55,127 bases of DNA from Hyphomicrobiales bacterium. GTDB taxonomy: Bacteria; Pseudomonadota; Alphaproteobacteria; Rhizobiales; Devosiaceae. The stretch is from contig WFXU01000016.1 in the NCBI GenBank assembly GCA_015490455.1, forward strand, positions 1 to 55,127. Direction: 5' to 3'. A program made the translations under genes and the position numbers. The notes beneath the pieces were generated by a model. The model was not told the DNA's origin, searched no databases, and saw only the letters and a program-made list of their open reading frames with translations. Each line of letters begins with the position of its first letter. Within the stretch, counting starts at the first letter, position 1. Shown here one piece after another: positions 1 to 7,759 of the stretch.

Positions 1-90
1 ACGATGAGAGGTAGTCAGGTGTAACAGCAAAGACTTTGAAATAGTTGTTACCACCCTCATCATCCGCCCCACAAATTGAAACTAATATAT
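1..90. repeat. Imperfect palindrome plus block shared with 23117-23142
   Basis: Two nested pairs of arms can form a hairpin: GATGAG (3-8) with CTCATC (56-61), and GTAACA (21-26) with TGTTAC (46-51). It is followed at about 67-90 by CCCCACAAATTGAAACTA, which recurs with a 2-base insertion at 23117-23137. No coding sequence was recognised. It is probably part of a dispersed non-coding element; its left edge may lie outside the window. Confidence 0.4.
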
Positions 91-120
91 TTCCGCCCAC
101 TGCCCACTGCCCCCACCCCC

Positions 121-180
121 CGACTTCTAATTCCAGATTTCCGAATTCTGAGCGATAAATCTTCACAGCCGACTAATTTA
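121..180 (+). repeat. Dispersed palindromic element, copy A (right half)
   Basis: Contains GAGCGATAAATCTTCACAGC followed by GACTAATTTA, the right arm of a family also seen at 6109-6205, 12477-12580 and 23251-23310. Before it lies the degenerate TTCTGAY-type core. The left arm was not found here. Read on the minus strand, the tip TAAATTAGTC supplies the TAA stop of the HAD phosphatase gene (178-180). Confidence 0.7.
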
Positions 181-840
181 TAGATTAAAAATTTTCTGTA
201 AATGAGAAATTGAAGGTAAAATTGCGTGTGTAAATTGCTTTATTTCCTCATTTGGCTGTAAAATATCCGGTATCATAATCACTTTCATTCCCGCCCTATA
301 TGCAGAGAGCACGCCATTATAACTATCCTCAACAGCCAAACAAAAATGCGGATCTACGCCAAGATCTCGGGCAACTCTTAAATATGGCTCAGGATGGGGC
401 TTGCCATTTTTTACCTCATCACCACAAATTATAGAGTGAAAAAATTTTTTCAAACCACTCTTTTGTAAATATTTATGCGTCCTCTCATATGGGGTTGAAG
501 TTGCCAGGCCAATAGGCACATTATGATTGGTCAATAAATTGAGCAATTGTCTAACCCCTCTTTTTAGCGGTATATTTTGCTCCATTTCCCTTGCAACAAT
601 TTGACCCCATTTTTTTTCAAAATTGGCAAAAGGAAAATTTTTCCCCATTTGCTGTTTAATAATTTTTACTGCATCCTCATCAGCCACCCCGATAGTTGCA
701 ATATAGGTTTCTTCCTCCATTACAAAACCTAATTGTTTTGCGGCTAAAATTGAGGCACGCCGATAAATTTGCTCACTATCAAGCAAAATTCCATCCATAT
801 CAAAAATAATTGCTGTCAAATTAGCTAATTTTTTTGGCAT
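178..840 (-). CDS. HAD-superfamily phosphatase, beta-phosphoglucomutase-like
   Basis: A 220-residue cytosolic hydrolase of HAD subfamily I with a helical cap, probably dephosphorylating a sugar phosphate or similar small metabolite; the substrate cannot be read from sequence. Motif I is DMDGILLDSE with nucleophile Asp14 and acid/base Asp16; motif II is around Thr114-Ser115; motif III has Lys147 in GKPHPEPYL and Asp172 in EDSYNG. I chose the ATG at 840 because the family starts a few residues before motif I and GGGA lies just upstream; a longer frame to 882 would overlap pyrD. It follows pyrD by 14 bases on the same strand. Its stop codon lies inside a dispersed palindromic repeat. Confidence 0.9.
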   Translation of the reverse strand: MPKKLANLTAIIFDMDGILLDSEQIYRRASILAAKQLGFVMEEETYIATIGVADEDAVKIIKQQMGKNFPFANFEKKWGQIVAREMEQNIPLKRGVRQLLNLLTNHNVPIGLATSTPYERTHKYLQKSGLKKFFHSIICGDEVKNGKPHPEPYLRVARDLGVDPHFCLAVEDSYNGVLSAYRAGMKVIMIPDILQPNEEIKQFTHAILPSISHLQKIFNL

Positions 841-854
841 TAATTCCCAGATTT

Positions 855-1970
855 TTAAATTTCCATTTTTCCATTTGCCCAATCATCAATATTCATATTG
901 CTAAAAGCTGAAATATTATCATATTTCTCCCTAATAAGAGCCTGCTCCATTCCCTCCTTTATCTCGGTTAGTAATTTTATCCCGCTAAATATTAAGGCGC
1001 TATAAAGCTGAATAGCATTTGCTCCGGCAGTTAATTTTGCAATGGCGCTGGAGCTAGAAAAAATGCCCCCCACCCCAATTATTGGCATTTCTTTACCAAC
1101 TCTTTGACGCATTTGCGCTAAACGTTTAGTGGCTAGATTAAATAAGGGTTTACCCGAAAGCCCCCCCATTTCATCGCTATATTTTAGTCCAGCAATATTT
1201 GGGCGTGAGATGGTTGTATTGGAAATTATTAAACCATCCAAATTGCTCTCACCTATTATTTGTGCAATTTCATCCATTTGCCGTTCGTCCAGATCAGGCG
1301 ATAATTTAAGAAAAATTGGCACATATATTTTTTCCTTTGCTCTTTGTGCCAAAATTGCAAATAGTAATTTTTTTAATATTTCACCCGCTTGCAAATCTCT
1401 AATTCCCTTCGTATTGGGCGAAGAAATATTCACCGTTAGATAATCAGCAATATTGGCAAATTTTTTTACCCCCAAAACATAATCATTAATAAAATCTTCG
1501 CTATCCCTATTTGCGCCAATATTGACTCCAATAATATTATTCGATTTCTGTTTAATTAAGCGGGCATAAACCTCTTCGTGCCCATCATTATTAAACCCCA
1601 TTCTATTGATTATGGCATTGGCTGACATAAGGCGAAATAGGCGTGGCTTTATATTTCCCTTTTGCGGGCGCGGTGTAACTGTTCCAACTTCACTGAAGCC
1701 AAATCCAATTTTTCCTAAAATGCCGGCAACTTCACCATTTTTATCAAAGCCGGCGGCTAAACCAATTGGATTTTTCAATTCAAGGCCGCAAAGATTAATA
1801 TGTAATTTTTTACTATCCTTTTTTTCTTCTTTTAATGTTGAGATTGGTGCAAATTTTAACACATTAATGCTAGCACGGTGGGCAATTTCAGGGTCCATTT
1901 TTAATAATATGTCACGTGCGAAGTCACTAACAAAATTTGGTTGAAAAAATGGCTTAATAGATTTCATCAT
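855..1970 (-). CDS. pyrD: Dihydroorotate dehydrogenase (quinone), class 2
   Basis: Oxidises dihydroorotate to orotate in pyrimidine synthesis and passes electrons to membrane quinone. The 371-residue length and the N-terminal helical extension (about residues 10-40, ending in a DPEIAHRA motif) mark the membrane-associated class 2 enzyme. Seen: FMN-binding AGFDKNG (73-79), NRMGFNN (122-128), the catalytic serine loop NISSPNTKG (181-189) and a C-terminal phosphate-binding VGGIFSS. The start overlaps the stop of the DUF952 gene (ATGATGA), so the two are likely translationally coupled; either of two adjacent ATGs may be used. Confidence 0.97.
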   Translation of the reverse strand: MMKSIKPFFQPNFVSDFARDILLKMDPEIAHRASINVLKFAPISTLKEEKKDSKKLHINLCGLELKNPIGLAAGFDKNGEVAGILGKIGFGFSEVGTVTPRPQKGNIKPRLFRLMSANAIINRMGFNNDGHEEVYARLIKQKSNNIIGVNIGANRDSEDFINDYVLGVKKFANIADYLTVNISSPNTKGIRDLQAGEILKKLLFAILAQRAKEKIYVPIFLKLSPDLDERQMDEIAQIIGESNLDGLIISNTTISRPNIAGLKYSDEMGGLSGKPLFNLATKRLAQMRQRVGKEMPIIGVGGIFSSSSAIAKLTAGANAIQLYSALIFSGIKLLTEIKEGMEQALIREKYDNISAFSNMNIDDWANGKMEI

Positions 1971-2326
1971 TTGAATATTTCCGACAAATTTATATTACCC
2001 TCATTATCAACATTAATCGGTTTTGCAAAGCGCACCAGATCAATATTAAGTTCACCATATAAATGGGGAAATAGTTCATTATTTCTTGATTTTTCCCATT
2101 TTATACTATTTATAATGTCCCGGAGGGCGATAGCGAGCAGAACCAAGTCTTTCTGTCCCCTAAAATGCAATCTTAAAGTCTCTTTTAATTGATTAAAGTT
2201 TGAAAAATGTATGAAGCCATCAGCAATATCCGACTTTGTAAGAGCAAGAGTGCCGGTTTTCAGACTGATATTCCATAATTCGTTACTGGTTATTTTGTAT
2301 ATATATTTTTCTGGTTCTATTATCAC
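1967..2326 (-). CDS. DUF952 family protein
   Basis: A 119-residue protein of the DUF952 family, function unknown. The family signature is visible: GFIHFSNFNQ, a LHFRGQKDLVLLAI strand, and KWEKSRNNELFPHLYGEL near the C-terminus. I place the start at a GTG (2324-2326, protein beginning VIIEPEKYIYKI) because a perfect AAGGAGG lies 8 bases upstream (2335-2341); the in-frame ATG at 2374 would add 16 residues without an obvious ribosome site. It is first in a minus-strand unit with pyrD and the HAD phosphatase and diverges from the S24 repressor gene. Confidence 0.85.
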   Translation of the reverse strand: MIIEPEKYIYKITSNELWNISLKTGTLALTKSDIADGFIHFSNFNQLKETLRLHFRGQKDLVLLAIALRDIINSIKWEKSRNNELFPHLYGELNIDLVRFAKPINVDNEGNINLSEIFK

Positions 2327-2334
2327 GAAAAACG

Positions 2335-2341
2335 CCTCCTT
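2335..2341 (-). promoter_or_regulatory. Shine-Dalgarno site fixing a GTG start
   Basis: AAGGAGG on the minus strand, 8 bases before GTG at 2326. This is the strongest ribosome site nearby and argues for the shorter DUF952 protein. Confidence 0.7.
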
Positions 2342-2384
2342 GTAAGTAATTTCATTCTTTACATATATATACAAAATAAGCCAT

Positions 2385-2419
2385 ACTAGGACTAGTTTCC
2401 GCTTTAGGACACAAGTCCT
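2385..2419. promoter_or_regulatory. Candidate operator pair of the S24 repressor
   Basis: Two inverted repeats lie between the divergent DUF952 and S24 genes: ACTAG-GA-CTAGT at 2385-2396 and AGGAC-ACAA-GTCCT at 2406-2419. Both share AGGAC, offset 17 bases. The position, 40-70 bases before the repressor start, suits autoregulation; this is inference. Confidence 0.4.
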
Positions 2420-2457
2420 TATTTACAAATTTGACGCAACTGGAATTAGATATATAA

Positions 2458-3105
2458 ATGTACGATCACAAACATATATGGGAAGCAATAGACGCGCTAG
2501 CGGCAAGGCATGGATTGTCACCATCAAAATTAGCAAAATTGGCAGGGTTAGACCCAACCGCTTTTAATAAATCTAAAAGAATAGATAAGGATGGACGTGA
2601 ACGTTGGCCATCAACTCATAGTTTGGCTAAGATACTTGAAGTTACTAATGAAACATTTGATAGTTTTTGGGCTGGTGTGGATAGTGTTTACTCTCAGCCA
2701 AGCGCGGATAAGCAGGTAAAATCTACCGTGCCATTATTAGGCTTTGCTCAGGCCGGGAGTGGTGGATTTTTTGATTCCGGAGGCTTCCCAGCAGGGCAAG
2801 GATGGGATGAGGTGCGCCTACCCTGTAAAGATGATCAGGGAACATATGCCCTAGAAGTATCGGGCGATTCAATGCTGCCGCTTTATCGTGATGGAGATAT
2901 AATTATTGTTTCTCCAGTTGAACAATTAAGACGCGGAGATAGGGTTGTAGTGCGCACTACCGATGGAGAGGTAATGGCAAAAATACTGCACAGGCAAACT
3001 GAAAAACAGGTTGAATTACATTCCCTTAATCCAGAACACGCCCCCATTATTATTAAAAGTAAAAATATTGATTGGATTGCGCGTATTCTTTGGGCAAGCC
3101 AGTAA
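2458..3105 (+). CDS. XRE/S24 (C1/LexA-like) transcriptional regulator
   Basis: A 215-residue regulator with an N-terminal helix-turn-helix (about 5-65, LSPSKLAKLAGLDPTAFNKS) and a C-terminal S24 peptidase domain. The serine sits in SGDSMLPLYRDGD and the partner lysine follows in TTDGEVMAKIL; an Ala-Gly pair in GFAQAGSGG is a possible self-cleavage point. The protein matches the chromosomal repressor type common in alphaproteobacteria, which begins with a similar HxxIWxAIDALAxRHGLS motif; that supports the ATG at 2458 despite a poor ribosome site. There are no phage genes nearby, so it is not evidently a prophage repressor. Confidence 0.88.
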   Translation: MYDHKHIWEAIDALAARHGLSPSKLAKLAGLDPTAFNKSKRIDKDGRERWPSTHSLAKILEVTNETFDSFWAGVDSVYSQPSADKQVKSTVPLLGFAQAGSGGFFDSGGFPAGQGWDEVRLPCKDDQGTYALEVSGDSMLPLYRDGDIIIVSPVEQLRRGDRVVVRTTDGEVMAKILHRQTEKQVELHSLNPEHAPIIIKSKNIDWIARILWASQ

Positions 3106-3288
3106 TATTGAGATAGACCGGCAGTGGTAATTTAGCGAGGGTGGGAAGACAATATCAGAGCTCATCCTAAAGATAACAGGTGGGGTAACAGGCGGGCAGA
3201 CAAGGTGGCAGAAGGGGGAAGCGGATAGAGTTAGTTTTCTCAGGGGAAAGAGGGCAAGGGGCAAAGCAGATAATTATTTTGCCTAATA

Positions 3289-3777
3289 TTATTCCCGAAT
3301 ATCAAATTGATTGTGCCGCTCAATAATTTCCTTAGGCCAGCTGGATTTTATATATGACATTATGGCAATTATTTCTTCATCACTGAGTATATTTTCATAA
3401 ATCGGCATATTAGTTTCATAATTATCAAGGTTAGCCGCCTTTTCCAGACCATATTTGACTATATTAAATAATAATTCATCTTTATGATGCCATGTATGCC
3501 CGCTTTCATCATGCGGTGGGGCAGGCATTAATCCGCTCTCGTCCGGACTTCTCCAATTTGGCGCACCCTCAAGATTTACCCCATGACAAGAACTACAATT
3601 AGCAAGATAAAGTTCCTTGCCTTTAGCTGTTATCTCTTTATCTTCCGGAAAAAATAATCCTACTTGCACCCCGCCAGAAGGAGGAATAACCTGACTAAAC
3701 TTCATCGCAATAAAGGTAAAAACCGCCAGTAGAACAATTATTGCTAAAATAATCAGCTTGTAATTTATTTTCTCCAT
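3289..3777 (-). CDS. Membrane-anchored class I cytochrome c
   Basis: A 162-residue protein with one N-terminal membrane helix (about 6-27) and a periplasmic haem-c domain. The haem site is CSSCH (61-65) and the probable distal ligand is Met124 in TNMPIY, a normal class I fold. It probably shuttles electrons in the periplasm; the partner cannot be deduced. GGAG lies 9 bases before the ATG. Its neighbour on the same strand is the L,D-transpeptidase, 45 bases upstream; the two need not be functionally related. Confidence 0.88.
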   Translation of the reverse strand: MEKINYKLIILAIIVLLAVFTFIAMKFSQVIPPSGGVQVGLFFPEDKEITAKGKELYLANCSSCHGVNLEGAPNWRSPDESGLMPAPPHDESGHTWHHKDELLFNIVKYGLEKAANLDNYETNMPIYENILSDEEIIAIMSYIKSSWPKEIIERHNQFDIRE

Positions 3778-3822
3778 TATTCTACTCCGGGTTCAGCTAA
3801 ACCAAAATAAGAGCAATTGGAG

Positions 3823-4500
3823 CTAAATAACAATAACTTTTGTGCCTACTGGAACCCGACGATAAAGATCTATAATATCCTGATTCAAAAAGCGTATACA
3901 ACCGCTAGAAACTGCCTTGCCAATCGAATATGCTTCAATAGTTCCGTGTAAACGATAAAGAGTGTCTCTGCCATTTTTATAAAGATAAAGAGCTCTGGCC
4001 CCCAATGGATTATCAATTCCAGGAGGCATACCGCCATTTGCAGCGCTAAATTCCTCAAGCTCAGGCTGACGCTTTATCATGCTGGCGGGGGGTGTCCATT
4101 TTGGCCATTGTGTTTTTCTGCCAACAATTGCAGTTCCAGACCATTCAAATCCTTCACGCCCGACACCAACGCCATAGCGTATCGCCATGCCATTTTCCTG
4201 CACTAAATGAGCAAAAAACGTCTTTGTGTTAACAATAACAGTGCCAACTTTTTCATCGGTCTCAAAAGGAACTCTTTGGCGGTAAAATCGTGGCTCAATC
4301 TGTTTAAGATGCACAGCAGGAATAGGAAAACGCTCATTGGGCATTGGGCCATACATGGCTGCTAATTCTTTGGGGGTAGGACCGCTGCTTATAGTCTCGG
4401 TCTTTGTTTTTCCAGTAGCACAACCCGCCAGAGTAAGCCCTATCAGGCTTGTTCCCCCAATTGTAAACATTCTCCTTGAGAGTAACGATCTATTTCCCAT
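3823..4500 (-). CDS. L,D-transpeptidase, YkuD family, lipoprotein
   Basis: A 225-residue periplasmic enzyme that probably forms 3-3 peptidoglycan cross-links or attaches proteins to peptidoglycan. The YkuD signature is present: His185 in LHGT and catalytic Cys201 in SSGCIRFLNQD. The N-terminus carries a twin-arginine-like SRRMFTIGG and a lipobox LAGC with Cys27, so it is likely a lipid-anchored protein. The ATG at 4500 has AAGG 8 bases upstream; the GTG 9 bases earlier is less likely. It diverges from mntH. Confidence 0.92.
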   Translation of the reverse strand: MGNRSLLSRRMFTIGGTSLIGLTLAGCATGKTKTETISSGPTPKELAAMYGPMPNERFPIPAVHLKQIEPRFYRQRVPFETDEKVGTVIVNTKTFFAHLVQENGMAIRYGVGVGREGFEWSGTAIVGRKTQWPKWTPPASMIKRQPELEEFSAANGGMPPGIDNPLGARALYLYKNGRDTLYRLHGTIEAYSIGKAVSSGCIRFLNQDIIDLYRRVPVGTKVIVI

Positions 4501-4552
4501 AATATGCACCTTGTAAGTTAGTATAGTCAGGAATAGCTAGCCGGAATATATT

Positions 4553-4594
4553 AAAAAATCTATGATTTTTTCATGACAATTGCGTGATATATCA
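4553..4594. promoter_or_regulatory. Inverted repeats between divergent ldt and mntH genes
   Basis: AAAAAATC-TAT-GATTTTTT (4553-4571) is a perfect 8-base inverted repeat, and TGATATATCA (4585-4594) a perfect palindrome. No gene ends here, so a terminator is not expected; a regulator site is possible. Confidence 0.35.
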
Positions 4595-4669
4595 ATAACT
4601 AACGAAAATTTGAATGATTTATTCCCCTCTATGGGTGGTTAAATTGATTTTTTCAGAAATATTTTCTAG

Positions 4670-4698
4670 TTGCAAATGGTTCTCATTTGCAATAATAA
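4670..4698 (+). promoter_or_regulatory. Probable Mur/Fur-family operator over the mntH promoter
   Basis: TTGCAAATG (4670-4678), five bases, CATTTGCAA (4684-4692) is a perfect 9-base inverted repeat. It resembles the manganese-responsive Mur sites described in alphaproteobacteria (TGCAAAT...ATTTGCA type). It overlaps a plausible promoter, TTGCAA at 4670-4675 and TAATAA at 4693-4698 with 17 bases between. Binding would block mntH transcription when Mn is sufficient. Confidence 0.6.
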
Positions 4699-4739
4699 AT
4701 ATTGAACAAGTCAAATCTGCTCAAATTTGGATTGATAAA

Positions 4740-6089
4740 GTGGAAAATAAATACGGGCAAAATATTAGTGAAAGGTTCCGCCACGCAAATGATGCGCCAT
4801 CATTGGTTGAATCTTTTCGCTCTGTTCCCGTCCCGCAAGGGGGAAAATTTTTACGCCGTTTCTTAGCCTTTTTAGGGCCAGGTTTTTTAGTTTCGGTCGG
4901 CTATATGGATCCAGGAAATTGGGCAACTTCCATTGCGGGCGGTTCTGAATTTGGTTACACTTTATTGGCGGCGGTTTTATTATCTTCGCTAATGGCAATA
5001 ATATTACAGGCACTATGTGCGCGTTTTGCCATCGCAACTGAGCAGGATTTAGCGCAGGCTTGTCGGGATAATTATCCCGCTCCTATTTCCTTTATTCTTT
5101 GGATTCTAGCCGAACTGGCAGTCATTGCCACCGACTTGGCCGAAGTTATTGGAACAGCAATTGGCCTACAATTATTATTTGGCATTCCCCTATTTTGGGG
5201 CGTGGTCATTACGGCCTTTGATGTATTTTTAATTCTTTGGCTGCAATCAAAGGGATTTCGTTATTTGGAAGCATTTATTGTTGCCCTGATTCTTATTATT
5301 TCCGCCTGTTTTGTCGGGCAATTATTGTTGGCTCAACCAGCCATAGCCTCTATTTTTGCCGGTTTTTTCCCTTCAAGTGAAATAGTTACAGATAGTAGAA
5401 TGCTATATTTAGCGCTTGGTATTTTGGGTGCAACCGTAATGCCGCATAATTTATATTTACATACAGGAATTGTGCAAACTCGGGCTTATAAATTAGATGA
5501 GGCTGGCAAAAGGGACGCTATTAAAATGGCCTCTATTGATTCGACCATTGCGCTTGGTTTGGCTTTATTGGTTAATTCTTCAATTCTTATTTTGGCGGCG
5601 GCGGTATTTTTTGAAAATGGTCAGGGGGTTATTGAAGATATAACCGATGCGCATGCCTTGCTTGAACCTTTACTTGGGGCGGCAATTGCACCAATCTTAT
5701 TCGCGGTTGCCCTTTTGGCTTCTGGTCTAGCTTCAACTGTAACGGCAACAATGGCCGGGCAAATTGTTATGGAGGGTTTTTTACGTCTTAGACTCCCTCT
5801 ATATGCCCGTCGCCTTATTACGCGCGGCACGGCCATTATTCCGGCTATATTAATGATTTATCTATTTGGCGAGAAGGGGGCTGCGGAATTGCTTATATTA
5901 AGCCAGGTAATTTTATCATTACAGCTTCCCTTTGCCGTTGTGCCATTAGTGTTATTTTCACTGGACAAGAAAAAAATGGGAGTCTTTAAGGCCCCCATAT
6001 GGATGTTAGTTCTGGCCATTATGATTGCAATTTTGGTAATTGTGCTAAATATAAAATTACTCATAGATTTTGCATTTTCTATGGTTTAG
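4740..6089 (+). CDS. mntH: NRAMP family Mn2+/divalent metal transporter
   Basis: A proton-coupled inner-membrane importer of Mn(II), possibly also Fe(II). The metal-site motifs of the NRAMP family are both present: DPGN (57-60) in the first helix and MPH (234-236) in the sixth; about eleven hydrophobic helices follow. I use the GTG at 4740 (449 residues). The frame stays open to an ATG at 4614, but that extension would contain the operator and promoter at 4670-4698 and is not typical of the family. The start remains uncertain because no strong ribosome site is seen. The gene stands alone, convergent with holA across repeat copy B. Confidence 0.93.
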   Translation: MENKYGQNISERFRHANDAPSLVESFRSVPVPQGGKFLRRFLAFLGPGFLVSVGYMDPGNWATSIAGGSEFGYTLLAAVLLSSLMAIILQALCARFAIATEQDLAQACRDNYPAPISFILWILAELAVIATDLAEVIGTAIGLQLLFGIPLFWGVVITAFDVFLILWLQSKGFRYLEAFIVALILIISACFVGQLLLAQPAIASIFAGFFPSSEIVTDSRMLYLALGILGATVMPHNLYLHTGIVQTRAYKLDEAGKRDAIKMASIDSTIALGLALLVNSSILILAAAVFFENGQGVIEDITDAHALLEPLLGAAIAPILFAVALLASGLASTVTATMAGQIVMEGFLRLRLPLYARRLITRGTAIIPAILMIYLFGEKGAAELLILSQVILSLQLPFAVVPLVLFSLDKKKMGVFKAPIWMLVLAIMIAILVIVLNIKLLIDFAFSMV

Positions 6090-6108
6090 CGCCTATGTGG
6101 TAGCCATT

Positions 6109-6205
6109 TTATAGAGTCGGCCATGAAGAATTTCTACATATTGATATTTTTGCTATTTCTGACTTCTGATTTCTGAGCGATAAATTTTCACGTAGGACTA
6201 TATAG
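6109..6205 (+). repeat. Dispersed palindromic element, copy B (complete)
   Basis: Left arm AGAGTCGGCCATGAAGAATT then TCTACATATTGATATTTTTG, a core of TTCTGAY heptamers, and right arm GAGCGATAAATTTTCACGTA then GGACTATATA. The arms are inverted copies of one another. It fills the space between the convergent mntH and holA genes; the holA stop lies 3 bases beyond its right end. Probably a bidirectional terminator or a non-autonomous mobile palindrome. Confidence 0.75.
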
Positions 6206-6208
6206 GCT

Positions 6209-7225
6209 TTAATATTTGCTTGCTGCAAGTGAAATAGCCATTAAGGAGCGCTTGGTAATGGCGGGGGCAAGGGTAGGAGTTTTGCGGCTCTCATAGATTG
6301 CCTGATAAATTCTTTCGCTGGCCAATCTTAACCTTTCATCAGACCAAAGACGTAATTGTTGCTCAAGAGATTTTTTGCGTGAAAAATGAATTGGCGGCCT
6401 TTGTTTGTCAATTATAGCGCGCGCAGAAACTCCCTTATCAAACTCAATTCTCAATAAACGCAAAAAAGAAAAATGATTTAAGGCTGAAATAAGTATTCTT
6501 TGTGCGTCTAATAAATTATTATTAAGCGCTTTGGCTAGTTCTCTATCCAGCTTTTCAACATGTGCCGTGCCTAAAAAATCATTTATTTTATCAATAGTAA
6601 TATTTGCATTATCGCCACAAAGTAAAATCACATCGGTTGCGCTAATAGATTTTGTCTCTTGTGCAAAAATATTTAATTTTTCTAATTCCCGCCTTATTAA
6701 TTCCCGATCATTACCCAAAATATTACGCAATATAGCTATAGCATCATTATCAATAACAATATTTTCGTTAGCAAAATTTTGTAAAATTATATCTGTAATT
6801 GCCCTTTCATCGTCCTGATAGCAGGGTAGGGTTCGCGCTAAGTCGTGCTTTTCTAATATTTTAACTAAATTATCGGAAAGTTTTAATTTGGCTGCCTCCA
6901 AAATAATAATAGATTTTGGCATATCTTCTATTAATTTTTTTATGATTGGGCTAAGTCGATTATTTACTCCCCTAACGCGGATAAGAACCAAGTCGGCAAA
7001 CATGGGCAAATTTCTGGCTTCTACCTCTAAAATAGAAGAATTTTCAATAATTTGTGCGGCCTCAAGGGTAATCTCATTAATGGAATTAGCATAAAGATTT
7101 TTATAGTAATTTATAAGCCTTTGCGAATTTTCAAAAATAAGTCCATTATTGGGACCAAAAAGAAGAAATATTCCATAATCCAAATCGGGTTTTTGTAAAT
7201 ATTTGCTAACCTGATAGGCCTTCAT
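6209..7225 (-). CDS. holA: DNA polymerase III subunit delta
   Basis: The delta subunit of the clamp loader, which opens the beta clamp during replication. The 338-residue protein has the N-terminal FLLFGPNNGLIFENSQ segment and the conserved pattern of ELEKL..A and an arginine/lysine-rich C-terminus (SRKTPTLAPA) typical of the family; it lacks a canonical Walker motif, as expected for delta. It is third in the minus-strand unit leuS-lptE-holA, an order common in alphaproteobacteria, and lies 24 bases after lptE. Confidence 0.92.
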   Translation of the reverse strand: MKAYQVSKYLQKPDLDYGIFLLFGPNNGLIFENSQRLINYYKNLYANSINEITLEAAQIIENSSILEVEARNLPMFADLVLIRVRGVNNRLSPIIKKLIEDMPKSIIILEAAKLKLSDNLVKILEKHDLARTLPCYQDDERAITDIILQNFANENIVIDNDAIAILRNILGNDRELIRRELEKLNIFAQETKSISATDVILLCGDNANITIDKINDFLGTAHVEKLDRELAKALNNNLLDAQRILISALNHFSFLRLLRIEFDKGVSARAIIDKQRPPIHFSRKKSLEQQLRLWSDERLRLASERIYQAIYESRKTPTLAPAITKRSLMAISLAASKY

Positions 7226-7249
7226 TAATTTTCCAAAATATATTAAACT

Positions 7250-7759
7250 TCAATTTTGCAAAACAGATAGTTCAGCGAGTAAAGCAAGGCGGATAATTTG
7301 CGCTAATTCCAGTGCCGCCCTTTCGCTTGCTTCATTATAGGCTTGTTTATCGGCAATAATTTGTCCGCTTTGTGCATAGCTAACCCTAACACTTCTTGAA
7401 CCGGATATAATTTTTTCATTATCAGCATTTGTTACACTATAATTGCCCGTAAGAATTAGTTCTCTAATATTTGCAGGTGACTGATTTGAAGAACGACCAA
7501 CCGATCTAGTAGAGGGAGAAATTGTAATAGAAAAAATATTTTCCTCATTCTCATTATTATTGCCCAATCGCAATTTCAGTTCATTATAGACAATTTGTTC
7601 AAGGCGCGTATTTGGTTTTGCATAATTAAGGCTAATAGAATTAGTAATTAATGATTTTTCTTCATAAAGGGGAGAAAAGGAACATGCAGAGAGAAAAAGC
7701 ATAGTAAAAATTAATATGCTAAATAATTTTATTAGCCCTGAAAATCTATTAAACAACAA
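7250..7759 (-). CDS. lptE: LPS-assembly lipoprotein
   Basis: A 169-residue outer-membrane lipoprotein expected to plug LptD and help insert lipopolysaccharide. It has an N-terminal hydrophobic signal with lipobox LSAC (Cys26), the short GF/SPLY motif (FSPLYEE) found after the lipid cysteine in this family, and an alternating-strand body. It overlaps the end of leuS by 11 bases and precedes holA, the usual order in this class. The family is weakly conserved, so context carries much of the call. Confidence 0.85.
   Translation of the reverse strand: MLFNRFSGLIKLFSILIFTMLFLSACSFSPLYEEKSLITNSISLNYAKPNTRLEQIVYNELKLRLGNNNENEENIFSITISPSTRSVGRSSNQSPANIRELILTGNYSVTNADNEKIISGSRSVRVSYAQSGQIIADKQAYNEASERAALELAQIIRLALLAELSVLQN

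Noticed and set aside
3016-3264. Minus-strand frame of 82 codons at the 3' end of the S24 gene
   Set aside because: Mostly antisense to the S24 domain; the rest is a purine-biased intergenic stretch with no recognisable protein.
4614-4739. N-terminal extension of mntH
   Set aside because: The stretch contains a perfect operator-like palindrome and a -35/-10 pair and does not resemble NRAMP N-termini.
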